From Pyrus communis (Eukaryota; Streptophyta; Magnoliopsida; Rosales; Rosaceae), in NCBI RefSeq assembly GCF_963583255.1, contig NC_084819.1, positions 5,416,501-5,480,500 of the forward strand: 64,000 nt of DNA. Direction: 5' to 3'. This document shows, in pieces, positions 49,285 to 59,982 of this stretch. The notes below the pieces were generated by a model. It was not told where the DNA came from. It did not search any database and saw nothing but the letters and a program-made list of their open reading frames with translations. Made by a program: the position numbers and the translations under genes. Numbering within the stretch: the stretch's first letter is position 1; every line of letters starts with the position of its first letter.

Positions 49285-50400
49285 CCCAAGGGCCGTCGAG
49301 GCTTGATCTTGAATTGGGCTGGAAATTTCTTCAAGGGCCATTGAGGCTTGATCTTGAGTTCGACTGGAAGATTTTCTGGTTTCCTCCAATCGTTGATTTT
49401 CCACAGGCTTAGTCTTGAACTGGGCTGGAAATTTCTTCAAGGGCCATTGAGGCTTGATCTTGAGTTCGACTGGAAGATTTTCTGGTTTCCTCCAATCGTT
49501 GATTTTCCTTTGTGCTACTCTTGAACTGGGCAGCAGGATTCTTTTGGTCTCCTCCGAAGGTCTGAGCTTTACTCATTTTTTCTGTTTCTTTGTTCAATCT
49601 CTCCAATTCGTATTGAAGAGGGTTAGAGGATAGCTCAGTATATGCAGTTGTTGCTTGTCTCCACATGCTTCAATGTATCATTTTCACTTGCCTTACTTGC
49701 TCCCCTTTGCATAAGTGGTCCCTTCTCTGGAAGTGTATCAACCGTTGAAGATGACTACTCGAGAGCAACGCTAGGTAAGCAACCAGGGAATAGATTCCAG
49801 GCAGTTGGTTCCAGATCGGAAGACTGACTCCAAGTGCCGGCTGATTGCTTCTTCACTTTGCCATGCGAGTAAGAACAAGGACAAAGGAAAGGACATGGAG
49901 AAGGCATGATATGAGATACCTTTGCTTTTGAAGAAGCAGCGAATGAATCAGCACATATATTTGTTGTGCTTGTCTCCACATGCTTCGATGTATCATTTTT
50001 ACTTGCCTTACTTGCTCCCCTTTGCAGAAGTGGTATTTCCTTATGCAGGTGTGACATCTTCTCTTGTAGTATTTGTCCTTTGATGCAGGAGTTGAATGCA
50101 AACCTTGCATTTGAATGGACCCTCACTTCTTGGTGGCAGCGCAAGTTTAAGTGGAGGTTCCGACATATTGCTTTCTCTGTCCTTGTCTTGGCAGGTGAGA
50201 ACAAGGGCAAAGGAAAAGACATGGAAAAAGCATGATATGAGATACCTTTGCTTTCGCCCTTGATGATATGAGATACTTTTGCTTTTGAAGAAGCAACGAA
50301 TGAATCAGCACATATATTTGTTGTGCTTGTCTCCACATGCTTCGATTTACCATTTCCTCCTGCCTCATCTGTACTCCAGGCATCTGGTATCTTCTTTGGG
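49285..50400. repeat. Repeat-rich spacer between pol-side ORF and 3' LTR
   Basis: Two copies of a roughly 120-bp unit (GGGCTGGAAATTTCTTCAAG... to CCTCCAATCGTTGATTTTCC) lie at 49310-49505. Three copies of a longer unit sharing CTTGTCTCCACATGCTTC lie near 49655, 49967 and 50324. The open frames seen here are repeat products. Confidence 0.75.
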
Positions 50401-50837
50401 GAAGAAGAAAAAAATTGAGTATTTCGAGAGGCTTTGCTGGGAGTGCGCCCTCAGAGGTGAGGAAGAGTTGGGCATTTTTTTTTTTTTTTCAGGTCTGCCT
50501 TGCCATAAAAGATGAAGGTCGACATATATAGGGATTTCCCAATAGCAAGTGGTGGTTATGTTCTTTTACCCTTGTCGACAAACGTCTCTTCGATTTTTTA
50601 ACAAGCGTCTCTTCGATTTCTGAGCGAGCGCCTATTCGAAAAAGTAGTCACGGGTGCGGCTCTGTCACCACGCTTGTTGGCAAAGGCGCGTAGTTGGGAT
50701 GATAACCTTCACGTGTTTTCAACTTTGTCAGAGATCTTTTGACAAAGTTGAACGCGTTATCTGAAAAGCCGCGAAAGCGTCGCCGAACTTCACGCAGGAA
50801 AATCCGATTTTTTGAATCGGTGGTCGTGTCGCCTTGG

Positions 50838-50850
50838 CTTTTTATAGGAG
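50838..50850 (+). promoter_or_regulatory. TATA-like motif before the opposite-strand ORF
   Basis: CTTTTTATAGGAG, about 110 bp upstream of the ATG at 50959. Another TATA-like run (CATATATAGGG) lies at about 50522-50532. Assigned by position only. Confidence 0.35.
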
Positions 50851-50958
50851 TATCGATCACCTCCAACATGCATACTTTGAAGATCGCCCATTTGTGAAAA
50901 TCGTCTTCGGCCCTTTCTGATTTTACTCTATCCACCTTTCTCTTTTAACCTTTTGACA

Positions 50959-51567
50959 ATGGCTAACCCGTCTAACATTTGCTTAGATTTGAGTCTCAGC
51001 AGTGATCCGAGTGCGCCGCGTCAGGTAAATGTATGGTGCCCTTCTTTCTTATCTTCTAATGGCCCTTTGACAGGTGAAGATTCTGTGATGAAGGACGCAA
51101 CAACAGCTACGATAGTAGCTAGGAACTTCCTCACTCCAAAAGATAGTAGGCTGTTTTCAGAACGGTCCGATGAGTTGGCCGTTCAAGAGTCCCTAACTCT
51201 CAGTGTTCAGTGCGCAGGCTCTATGTCCAACATGGGCCAACGCCTACTTGCTCGATCCCGCCAAGTGGAATCATTGATGGCGGAGGTGGAAACTCTTAAG
51301 CAAGAGATCAAACAGCTTAAGCACGAGAATCGAAGTTTGCATGTGCTTGCAAATAACTATTCGACGGGCATGAAGAGGAAGCTTGATGAGCTGCAAGAAT
51401 CCAGTGGTCGAATTCAAAGTGACCGTCAAAGACTTGCTGCTTTCTTCCAGAGGCACCTTTTTCCTGGCTCATCTAGCGTTCCACCAAGTATTGAGGCCTC
51501 TTCTTTGATGCCTCCCGCTTCTGTAGTTTTCCCAAGTAGTGGGGCTTCACGTGAACAACCTTTATGA
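50959..51567 (+). CDS. Opposite-strand ORF of the Tat-type element, leucine-zipper protein
   Basis: 202 codons from the ATG at 50959 (the frame is open 6 bp further only from a TTG). It lies between pol and the 3' LTR on the strand opposite to gag-pol. Residues 9-13 read LDLSL, an LxLxL (EAR-like) pattern. Residues about 95-165 are a predicted coiled coil with leucines in exact heptads at 106, 113, 120 and 127. The C-terminal 35 residues are Ser/Pro-rich. No nuclease or polymerase motif. Tat-lineage elements are known to carry extra ORFs, some antisense, of unclear function. I recall similar hypothetical proteins in rosaceous plants. Its role, whether nuclear or regulatory, is inference. A long T-rich tract follows (51588-51628). 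Confidence 0.75.
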   Translation: MANPSNICLDLSLSSDPSAPRQVNVWCPSFLSSNGPLTGEDSVMKDATTATIVARNFLTPKDSRLFSERSDELAVQESLTLSVQCAGSMSNMGQRLLARSRQVESLMAEVETLKQEIKQLKHENRSLHVLANNYSTGMKRKLDELQESSGRIQSDRQRLAAFFQRHLFPGSSSVPPSIEASSLMPPASVVFPSSGASREQPL

Positions 51568-51583
51568 AAGCTCCATCTCTCTT

Positions 51584-51587
<4 letters not shown>

Positions 51588-51629
<42 letters not shown>

Positions 51630-51868
51630 TACGCACTTGTAATTTCTCGGAGATCAATGAACATGCTTTATTTTATTTAGTGTATTGTGCTAAATACAGA
51701 TAAAACATATACATCACTAAGATGTGTTATTTCCCTTTTTTTTTTTTTTTTTTTTTAATTTATTTTGATGATGTGACTGTACTTGAAGTTTTGAAGTTTC
51801 AAGTTGCCTACGTACCCTTGGTTGAGGAGGGATCAAGTCATGACGTAGTTCAAATGAGTGATGGTTTT

Positions 51869-51900
<32 letters not shown>
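51588..51900. repeat. Long homopolymer T tracts
   Basis: Three T-rich runs at about 51588-51628, 51738-51756 and 51866-51903. They lie between the opposite-strand ORF and the end of pol. Confidence 0.9.
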
Positions 51901-51961
51901 TTTGATGATTTTGCCGTACACAGTTTATGCTCTTGCGGGCCAGGAGCGTGGTGCGTTTGCT

Positions 51962-54900
51962 TTAGGGGTAGTAGCGCTTCAAAAATCTGCCGTTGATGGG
52001 GTCGATCTTCAACCCGTCTTCTGCCATGATTAAGTAAGCGCCATTGGTGTAGATCTCTTGTATTACGTAGGGTCCATCCCACTTTGATGTGAACTTGCTT
52101 TTTGTCTTATGAGTTGTAATGATAGGCCTACGCAATGCCAGCACGAGATCTCCGGCTTGGAAAGACCTTGGGCAGACTTTCTTGTTGAATGCCTTGGATA
52201 ACCGTGCTTGGTAGCATTCCAAGTGTTGTTGAGCTTCGAGCCTTCTCTCATCCAGCGCTTCCAACTCCTGAAGGCGCAACTTTGCATTTTCTTCATCAGT
52301 CAAGCCTTCTTGTATAGCCATCCTTAGTGAGGGAATTTGACTTTCGAGCAGTAGAATAGCTTCTACGCCATATACGAGAGAATAAGGTGTAGCTTGGGTA
52401 GGAGTCCTATGTGTAGTCCTATATGCCCAAAGTGCTTCACTTATTCTTTCATGCCAATCTCTCTTTGTTCGGCCGATTACCTTTTTCAGGAGGTTGCACA
52501 GCGTCTTGTTGAATGCTTCCGCGAGGCCGTTGGCCGGAGCATGATACATGGAAGACTTGTGCTGCTTGAACTTGTATTTGTCGCAAAGCTCGTCCACGAG
52601 TCGGTTGGAGAACTGCTTTCCGTTGTCGGTGATAATGTAGCGAGGCACCCCATATCGGTGGATGATATGCTCCTTGATGAAACGAACAACAGTTTCCTTT
52701 TTTACTTCCCTTAAAGGGATGGCTTCAGCCCACTTGGAGAAGTAATCTGTTGCAGCTAGGATGTAAGCTTCCCCTGCAGATGACTTTGGCGTAATTGGTC
52801 CTACAACGTCCAATCCCCATGCATCGAACGGCCATGAAGCAACTGTAGGGTGTAATGGTTCAGGCGGTTGATGTATGAAGTTGGCGTGGAATTGGCAGGC
52901 TTGGCACCTTTTGGCGTGTTCCAGGCAGTCCTTCACCATGCTCGGCCAGTAGTAACCCATTCTTTTAAGTCGGAAATGTAGCTTTGGTCTAGACTGATGT
53001 GCCCCACACACACCTGAATGTGCTTTTTCCATGGCTAGATTAACTTCTTCCTCACCTAGGCATCTCAGGAGCACTCCTTCAAAAGAGCGTCGATAGAGTG
53101 TTCCTTTGTAGTAAAGGAAGCGAGGTGCTCGTCGACGTATTTTGGAACGGTGTCTGAGATCATCTGGAAGCTTTCCGTGCTCTAAGTAGTCGATCAGCGG
53201 CTGTCTCCACTCTTCAGCATCGACTGGAAGTACTGAGATGACATTTGTATCATCTAGTGACATTTCATTAACGAGCGGAATCACCCATCTTTGGCAAACT
53301 GGCACGTCTGCAACTTCATCTTTTCCTAGTGTCATACTCGAGGCTAGATTGGCGAGAGCGTCTGCCATTTGATTTTCCTTTCTTGGCACATGTTCTAGTG
53401 TCACAGCTTCGAACTTTTGTAGCAGTTGGGTCGCTAGCCGGAAGTATGGGACGAGATCATCTTTCCTCACCTCATATTCAGTTAAGAGTTGATTGATTAT
53501 GAGCTTGGAATCGCCATACACCTCAAGAGCTGCGATTTCCATGTTGATCGCCATTTGGAGCCCGATGATCAATGCTTGGTACTCAGCAACATTGTTGGAG
53601 CATAGCTCATTCAGTTGGAAGAAGTAAGGTAGTATTTGCCTTTGTGGCGACATGAATACTACTCCTGCCCCCGCTCCGTCTGCTCGTGCGGATCCGTCGA
53701 AAAACATCGTCCATGTTGGGAAGATGTCGATGTAGAACACCTCCTCGTCAGGCAAGTCGTCTGAGATTTTCCAATCAGCTGGGATTGGATGATCGGCAAG
53801 AAAGTCTGCTAGCGCTTGTCCCTTGACGGCTTTAGCTGGGACGTAGATGATCTCATATTGATTAAGAAGCAAAACCCATTTAGCGAGTCGCCCTGTCAAG
53901 ACTGGCTTAGTCATAACGTATTTGACAGGGTCGGCTTTAGCAACCAAGTGGATGGTGTAAGCATGCATGTAATGTCTGAGTTTCTGAATGGCAAACACCA
54001 AAGCGAGGCACATCTTTTCTATTGGGGAATAGTTCAACTCAGCGCTGGTGAGAGTTCGACTGAGGTAGTAAAGTGCTTCTTCTTTTTGGGATTCATTCTC
54101 TTGCGCCAAGAGTGCTCCGATTGAACTTTCCTGAGCAGCAATATATAATATGAGTGGTTTCCCGGGCACAGGTGCCCCCAGGACAGGTGGACTTGACAAA
54201 TATTTCTTTATGCTTTCAAAAGCATTATGGCATGCTTTGTCCCATACGAATGGAACATCTTTCTTCATAAGGCGACTAAACGGTTGACAACGCCCTGCGA
54301 GGTTGGAGATGAAGCGTCTGATGAAGGCTAGCCGTCCTTGTAGACTTTTCAGCTCGTGCAGGTTTCTTGGTTCGGGCATGCTTTGAATGGCCTTGATCTT
54401 TGATTGGTCTACTTCAATACCACGGTGCTTGACGATGAAGCCGAGGAATTTTCCAGAGGTGACGCCAAACGCACATTTTAACAAGTTCATCTTGAGGTTG
54501 TATTTTCGCAACCTTTCGAACACTATTCGCAGATCCTTCAAGTGGTCTGATCTTTTCTTCGTCTTAACCACCACATCATCTACGTAACATTCTACGTTTT
54601 TGTGTAGCATGTCATTGAAGATTTTCTGCATTGCGTGTTGATACGTAGCTCCAGCGTTCTTTAGACCAAAGGGCATCACCTTGTAGCAGTAGATACCTTT
54701 TGGAGTACGAAAGGCTGTTAGTTCCTCGTCTTCGAGGGCCATGCGAATTTGATTGTACCCAGAAGAGCCATCCATGAATGATAATGCCTCATGGCCAGTG
54801 GTTGCATCCACCATGATTTCAATGATTGGCAAGGGGAAGTCGTCCTTTGGGCAAGCATCGTTGAGGTCCCGAAAGTCTACGCAAACACGTATTTGTCCTG

Positions 54901-57900
54901 ATTTCTTAAGGACAATGACGATGTTGGAGATCCATTTGGGGTATTGCACTTCTCGAATAAAGCCTGCTTCGATTAGCTTGTCGATCTCGACCTCGATTTG
55001 TGGGATAAGCTCAGATCGATATCGTCTTTGAGTTTGCTTTATCGGTCGTGTTCCAGGCCTGACCGCAAGATGATGAACAACGATGATAGGGTCCAAGCCG
55101 GGCATTTCTTTGTAGGTCCAGGCAAAGACGTCTTTGTACTCTAACAACAGCTGATAATACTCCTCTATCTCATCTGTACTTAATAATGCACTTACGAAGA
55201 TAGGCTTTGGTTCCTTGCCTGTACCTAAGTTGAGTTCCTTGAGATCATCGACCGTGGCTTGCCCCCCATCTTTGAGCTGTGGTGGTGCAGCAATGACATC
55301 TTCCTCGGGGATTTCGTCTTCTTTACCTTCTTGAACCGTGATGTGGAAAACATCTTGGATCTCTTCTTCAGTGCTGTCTTCTCGGGCTTGTCGGCATAAG
55401 GATTGTCTGGTGTTCTGGGAGAGGCGTTCCTCGCAATCTTCATAGGAAGGAGCCTTGACCGAGTAATTGAAGAAGTCTTCTGGGAAGAGGTCGCACATTG
55501 TGATGGGGATGGACGATCTTTGTGTCGAAATTTCATCATTTCCAACACTTTCACATTGTTCTGGAGGTTGACAAGAGCTGTTTTGCCCCCTTTTCGACTG
55601 ATAAACTTGTGGACAAGATGGTTGCTGCTTGTCTAATTTCTTCGAAGCGATCTTCGAACTGCATTCCTCACAATCTTCATAGCAAGGAGCCTTGATCGAG
55701 TAATTGAAGACGTCTTCGAGGAAGAAAAGATCCCGCATGAACGATCTTTGTGTTGTAATTTCATCATCCTCAACATTTTCATGTAGCTTTGAAGGTTGAC
55801 GGTAGTTGCTTTGCCCCCTTTCCGATTGGTGCACTTGTGGAGAAGACATATGTTTCTCGTGCAGTTTCTTCGGAGTGACATGAGTCCATCCTTCAATTTC
55901 ACTTGACTTGGAGCATGCCCCCAACAGTCGAGGTGAAGACTTTGAGTCGAAAGAGCCAGAAGTGACATCTTTCTTAGGGATTTCATCTTCAGTGCCGTTC
56001 TCTTGGGTTTGTTGGCATGAAGATTTGCCAGTGTGGACGATGATGCGCCTCCTTACCTTCAGTGGTCCTTTTGTGTCGACCTCTAGGATTGCTTGGCGCT
56101 TCATCCTTGAAGGAATCAAGCTTCGAACATCGCCTTTTTCTGCTAACCCATCGAACTTTTCTCCCTTTGGTGTTGTCTTCCTCTTTCCAAAAGGCTTCTC
56201 ATTATCTTCAAATCTTTCCGAAGCTGATCGTCGCAGAGGAGCGATAGCTGTGTTGCTTTGTTTCTTAGGCTTTAACAACCTTTCAAAAACAGAGCTTCGG
56301 GATGTTGGCACGTTAAGCCTCTTGAAGACAGAGGTTCGGTCTTGATTACCAATGCGATTAAGCACTGAAATTCTGGAGCTTGAATGGCTCATCCTATCGA
56401 AGACCGACGTCCGAGGGGTGGGTTTAGGCTCTTTTTGGTCTTGTTCAATGCTCACGCTGATGTGTTGAGCGCTAGCTTTCTTCACTTGGCTTGAAATCTT
56501 CACGGGTGCATTTGGTGTGAAGCCAAGTCCAGCTTTGTTGTTGTCAACTCTGTAACCATGCTCCTTCAACTTCTTTTGAGTTTTGGTGAGGTTACGTTCT
56601 TTGTCATTGACAGTGTTTGAAACCTTCTTTCCAGCCGCCCCAGAAGAAGCGAAGTCGTACCCGGCCTTTGACATGAGTTTGTAGGCGTTTGGGTCGAAAC
56701 CTTCCTCGGTCCTCTTGGTTGGAAGAAAGCTTGATTCCACCTTCTTTGGTAGAGCTTTTATGAAGCCTTGTGGTAGTCTTGCGGCCATAGCACCCCCTAG
56801 CTGTGTCAGAGGCAAAACTGCATTCGTCTTGAGCAACTTTACATTATCCGTGTGCCACTGTGTGTCGGCTTTTTTTGTTCCAGTTTCGAATGGAGATTGA
56901 CCATTCTTTCTTCTTGACATCGGGATATACCGGAAAATGGGTGCGTTCGGTCCTTCTGACGACATCCTACTCCCTTTGGTTGTTGCAGGTTTAGCAAACT
57001 CGTCATCGTCTTTGCTTGAAGATGGCACGGCCTGCTCTTTTTGCTTTTTAGGCATGGCTTGCCACTCCTGCTTTTTAGGTGCTGCTCTGCCCGTGGATTT
57101 GATCTCTTCCGGAAGGGCTTCGGGTACCATCTCTTCATCCATGTAGAACTTGGCATCTGCAAAGTGTGATTCGGCTTCGGTGAATGGCTTGGTGTCACCT
57201 TGAATCACTTTCACTCCTTCTCGGTAAAATTTTAGGCATTGGTGAAGAGTGGACGGCACTACCCCATTTGCGTGGATCCAAGGTCTTCCTAAGAGCAAGC
57301 TGTAGGAAGTTCTTGCATCAATCACGTGGAATATCGTGCTTGATTTGAGCTCACCAATGGTCATCTCTAATCGGATCATGCCCATCGCCCTTTGTCCTCC
57401 TTGGTTAAAACCCTGGATCAGCAGACGGCTCAGGGATAGTTCATTCACCTTGATGCCGATTATGGTCATTGTTGATTTTGGCATGATGTTTATGGCCGAC
57501 CCACCATCCACAAGCATGCGATTGACTTTATATTCCCTTACGTACCCTGAGACGAAGAGAGGACGGTTGTGAGGCTTTGATCCCAGCAGTAGGTCTTCGT
57601 CAGTGAAGTTAATTGCGTCATGGGTGGCACAACATGTGGCACATTCATGTGGCTGAAGCTTCGAGCCTTCGTCGTTACTTTCTCGCACTTCGTGGTCGCC
57701 GGGACCTGCCAGGACTGCTGCTAGTGCTCTTCGTATCCTTTTTGGCAATGGTAGTGCTTCCTCGATGCTAAAGTGTGTTGGTAGACCTTCTTCGGGTGTG
57801 AGGGTCTTTTCTACCTCAGTGGCGATATCTTTGCCTTTTGAGGGCTTTTCTATTTCTACTTCAACCATGTGACAGGCCACAGTAGTGCACTGTTGGAAAA

Positions 57901-58105
57901 AGTCATTCGGGAAGTATTCACGCAAGGAAACGGGAATGCGTGGTTTCTGCTCCATAGGTTCCCCAGCATATGTTGTCTTATCATGCTTTATGTTTCTTTT
58001 AGGCTTCGCATTGTTACGGCCGTGGTGATTTCGTCTTTGTTCCACCTTTGGCTGTATGACTCGTGGTCTTGGTTTCCTTGTCTTTTTGTAGGTTACCAAT
58101 ATCCA
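51962..58105 (-). CDS. Gypsy (Tat-type) pol polyprotein
   Basis: About 2047 codons open on the minus strand, directly in frame after the TGA that ends gag. Protease VDGGSAINIMP at about residue 200 and LLLGRPW at about 270. A linker of roughly 700 residues follows, with a G-patch-like LKEHGYRVDNNKAGLGF, repeated SVFxRL motifs and an internal duplication. RT has VCVDFRDLNDACPKDDFPLP (about 1075) and YVDD (about 1174). The first RNase H is about 1300-1390; the second RNase H starts MFFDGSARADGAGAG (about 1465). Integrase has the H-H-C-C zinc region (about 1720-1740) and catalytic D, D and E near LDVVGP, ITDNGKQF and GLAEAFNK. It ends in KRYYP. All catalytic motifs are kept. Confidence 0.93.
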   Translation of the reverse strand, partial: WILVTYKKTRKPRPRVIQPKVEQRRNHHGRNNAKPKRNIKHDKTTYAGEPMEQKPRIPVSLREYFPNDFFQQCTTVACHMVEVEIEKPSKGKDIATEVEKTLTPEEGLPTHFSIEEALPLPKRIRRALAAVLAGPGDHEVRESNDEGSKLQPHECATCCATHDAINFTDEDLLLGSKPHNRPLFVSGYVREYKVNRMLVDGGSAINIMPKSTMTIIGIKVNELSLSRLLIQGFNQGGQRAMGMIRLEMTIGELKSSTIFHVIDARTSYSLLLGRPWIHANGVVPSTLHQCLKFYREGVKVIQGDTKPFTEAESHFADAKFYMDEEMVPEALPEEIKSTGRAAPKKQEWQAMPKKQKEQAVPSSSKDDDEFAKPATTKGSRMSSEGPNAPIFRYIPMSRRKNGQSPFETGTKKADTQWHTDNVKLLKTNAVLPLTQLGGAMAARLPQGFIKALPKKVESSFLPTKRTEEGFDPNAYKLMSKAGYDFASSGAAGKKVSNTVNDKERNLTKTQKKLKEHGYRVDNNKAGLGFTPNAPVKISSQVKKASAQHISVSIEQDQKEPKPTPRTSVFDRMSHSSSRISVLNRIGNQDRTSVFKRLNVPTSRSSVFERLLKPKKQSNTAIAPLRRSASERFEDNEKPFGKRKTTPKGEKFDGLAEKGDVRSLIPSRMKRQAILEVDTKGPLKVRRRIIVHTGKSSCQQTQENGTEDEIPKKDVTSGSFDSKSSPRLLGACSKSSEIEGWTHVTPKKLHEKHMSSPQVHQSERGQSNYRQPSKLHENVEDDEITTQRSFMRDLFFLEDVFNYSIKAPCYEDCEECSSKIASKKLDKQQPSCPQVYQSKRGQNSSCQPPEQCESVGNDEISTQRSSIPITMCDLFPEDFFNYSVKAPSYEDCEERLSQNTRQSLCRQAREDSTEEEIQDVFHITVQEGKEDEIPEEDVIAAPPQLKDGGQATVDDLKELNLGTGKEPKPIFVSALLSTDEIEEYYQLLLEYKDVFAWTYKEMPGLDPIIVVHHLAVRPGTRPIKQTQRRYRSELIPQIEVEIDKLIEAGFIREVQYPKWISNIVIVLKKSGQIRVCVDFRDLNDACPKDDFPLPIIEIMVDATTGHEALSFMDGSSGYNQIRMALEDEELTAFRTPKGIYCYKVMPFGLKNAGATYQHAMQKIFNDMLHKNVECYVDDVVVKTKKRSDHLKDLRIVFERLRKYNLKMNLLKCAFGVTSGKFLGFIVKHRGIEVDQSKIKAIQSMPEPRNLHELKSLQGRLAFIRRFISNLAGRCQPFSRLMKKDVPFVWDKACHNAFESIKKYLSSPPVLGAPVPGKPLILYIAAQESSIGALLAQENESQKEEALYYLSRTLTSAELNYSPIEKMCLALVFAIQKLRHYMHAYTIHLVAKADPVKYVMTKPVLTGRLAKWVLLLNQYEIIYVPAKAVKGQALADFLADHPIPADWKISDDLPDEEVFYIDIFPTWTMFFDGSARADGAGAGVVFMSPQRQILPYFFQLNELCSNNVAEYQALIIGLQMAINMEIAALEVYGDSKLIINQLLTEYEVRKDDLVPYFRLATQLLQKFEAVTLEHVPRKENQMADALANLASSMTLGKDEVADVPVCQRWVIPLVNEMSLDDTNVISVLPVDAEEWRQPLIDYLEHGKLPDDLRHRSKIRRRAPRFLYYKGTLYRRSFEGVLLRCLGEEEVNLAMEKAHSGVCGAHQSRPKLHFRLKRMGYYWPSMVKDCLEHAKRCQACQFHANFIHQPPEPLHPTVASWPFDAWGLDVVGPITPKSSAGEAYILAATDYFSKWAEAIPLREVKKETVVRFIKEHIIHRYGVPRYIITDNGKQFSNRLVDELCDKYKFKQHKSSMYHAPANGLAEAFNKTLCNLLKKVIGRTKRDWHERISEALWAYRTTHRTPTQATPYSLVYGVEAILLLESQIPSLRMAIQEGLTDEENAKLRLQELEALDERRLEAQQHLECYQARLSKAFNKKVCPRSFQAGDLVLALRRPIITTHKTKSKFTSKWDGPYVIQEIYTNGAYLIMAEDGLKIDPINGRFLKRYYP

Positions 58106-59914
58106 TCATTCTTCATCATCAGCATGTGCATCTTGGTCGCTTCTCTCCAGTGATGGTTGTGTAGGAGGTGCCGTGTAACTTGAGCATTCACGGGAACAGT
58201 CAGGTGTCGTTTGGAGAGGCACAGGATTAAACGATCCAAACGCAATTGTAGTGGTATGCGTTGCGGCCGTGTCCTCAAGGTCGAGCTCAATTTGCCCTTG
58301 TTGTGCTAGCTTCATGATGAGTTCTTTAAGAACGAAGCACTTGCCAACAGGATGGCTCACGATACGATGGTACTTGCAGTACCTAGGATCGTTTGTGCGA
58401 TTCATTTCTTCAGGACGCTTGCATTCGGGTAGCTCAATCACCTTTTTTTCCAGCAAGTCATCTAACATGGCAGCCATGTCAGAGTCAGGAAAAGGGTACG
58501 TTTTCTGTTCCAACTCTCTCAAAGTGCTCTTGTATCTGTCTTGGGTGCGAGAAGGCTCACTTGTCTTTATCTCCTTCGCTTTCTTCTTGGAGGAGATCTT
58601 GATGGGCGCTGAGGAGGTCTTGATGGGTGCTGAGGAGGTCTTGATGGGGGTAGTGTTGACGGTGAAAGCTTCCTTAGTGGGCTTCTTCCCGGTCTTGTCT
58701 ACATTTGGGGCGAATACTTTATCCTTATTGAAGTTAGTAATCGGCTCCTTTTTCCCGTGATTAGCGATACTCAGCTCCATGTCGTGGGAACGAGTTGCTA
58801 GCTCTTCGAATGTTCTTGGTTTTATGCCTTGGAGGATGTAATGTAACCCCCAGTGCATGCCTTGAACGCACATCTCAATGGCAGAGGTTTCAGAAAGCCG
58901 ATCTTTGCAATCCAGACTTAAGGAGCGCCATCTATTTATGTAGTCGACGACAGGTTCATCTCTCCACTGTTTCGTACTGGTCAGCTCTAGCATGCTTACA
59001 GTACGACGAGTGCTGTAGAAACGGTTGAGGAATTCCCTTTCTAGCTGGTCCCAACTGTTGATAGACTCAGGTTCGAGGTCAGTGTACCAGTCAAAAGCGT
59101 TACTTTTCAGCGAACGCACGAACTGTTTGACGAGGTAGTCTCCCTCTGTCCCAGCATTGTTGCAAGTTTCAATGAAATGGGCGACATGTTGCTTCGGGTT
59201 GCCTTTTCCATCGAACTGCATAAACTTTGGGGGCTGATAACCCCTTGGCATTTTCAAAGCATCAATCTTCTTGGAGTAAGGCTTTGAGTACAGTACGGAG
59301 TCATGCGAGCTTCCTTCGTACTGTGTCTTGATAGTGCTTGCGATCATCTCCTGTAGCTGCTGGATAGAGAGAGATCCCATGAATGCCGTTGCTTGGTCTA
59401 GCTTCGGCTTCTCTTCAACTTTCTTCGCTGGTGGCTCCTCTTCTTCGTCGACTTCTTTCTTTAATAGGCTAACATTTGGGTCGACTTTCACGTCGGGCAG
59501 CGCATCTAGTTGGTTGACAAGTGCGGCAATCTGCAAGTCCTTCTATTCCACAGTCCGTCTGAGCTTTGCGATTGCTTCATTCATCTGAGCTAGCTGCTCC
59601 TCGATTGAAGTTGCTTCAGTGGTCATGACTTGCATGGTTGTACTGCCGCTCGAATCAGCGTCGGAGAGTAGGGACTCTGAGTATTTCCTCGGGCTTTCTC
59701 CCCTTGATGCCCTTAGCGAGGCTAGGGTGATCACAGGCTCGTACCTCAGGTGCTCTTGTTCCTTTGACAGGGTTAATGCAGGGGCGGAAGCCGCGGCAAA
59801 AAGAGCTTTTGCCTTACTTCGGGTTATGATGCCCGAAATATCACCACTTGCGGCGATGATGTTCTTGTTCTTTGCTTTGATTGCAGGAACAGCTTGATCC
59901 TTTCTTGATGCCAT
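58106..59914 (-). pseudogene. Gypsy (Tat-type) gag with an in-frame stop
   Basis: Starts with MASRKDQ at 59914. A TAG at 59543-59545 interrupts the frame after 123 codons; the same frame then runs to the TGA at 58106-58108. The middle contains the retrotransposon gag core ([40 protein letters not shown]). A CXXH-type region [14 protein letters not shown] lies near the end. The TAG would truncate gag in this copy unless read through. Confidence 0.85.
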
Positions 59915-59962
59915 TTGCGTTTTTTGATGATTTGAGGATAGAGATGAGAGGTAGAGATTGTC

Positions 59963-59982
59963 CCACCGGGCGTGCCAAATTT
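59963..59982 (-). other. Primer binding site of the young gypsy element
   Basis: TTTGGCACGCCCGGTGGGAC on the minus strand, a few bases inside the 5' LTR. I do not assign the tRNA. Confidence 0.6.

Noticed and set aside
52394..59897. Plus-strand ORFs across gag-pol
   Set aside because: Short shadows of the long minus-strand gag-pol frames; only the ORF at 50959 lies outside pol and has its own motifs.
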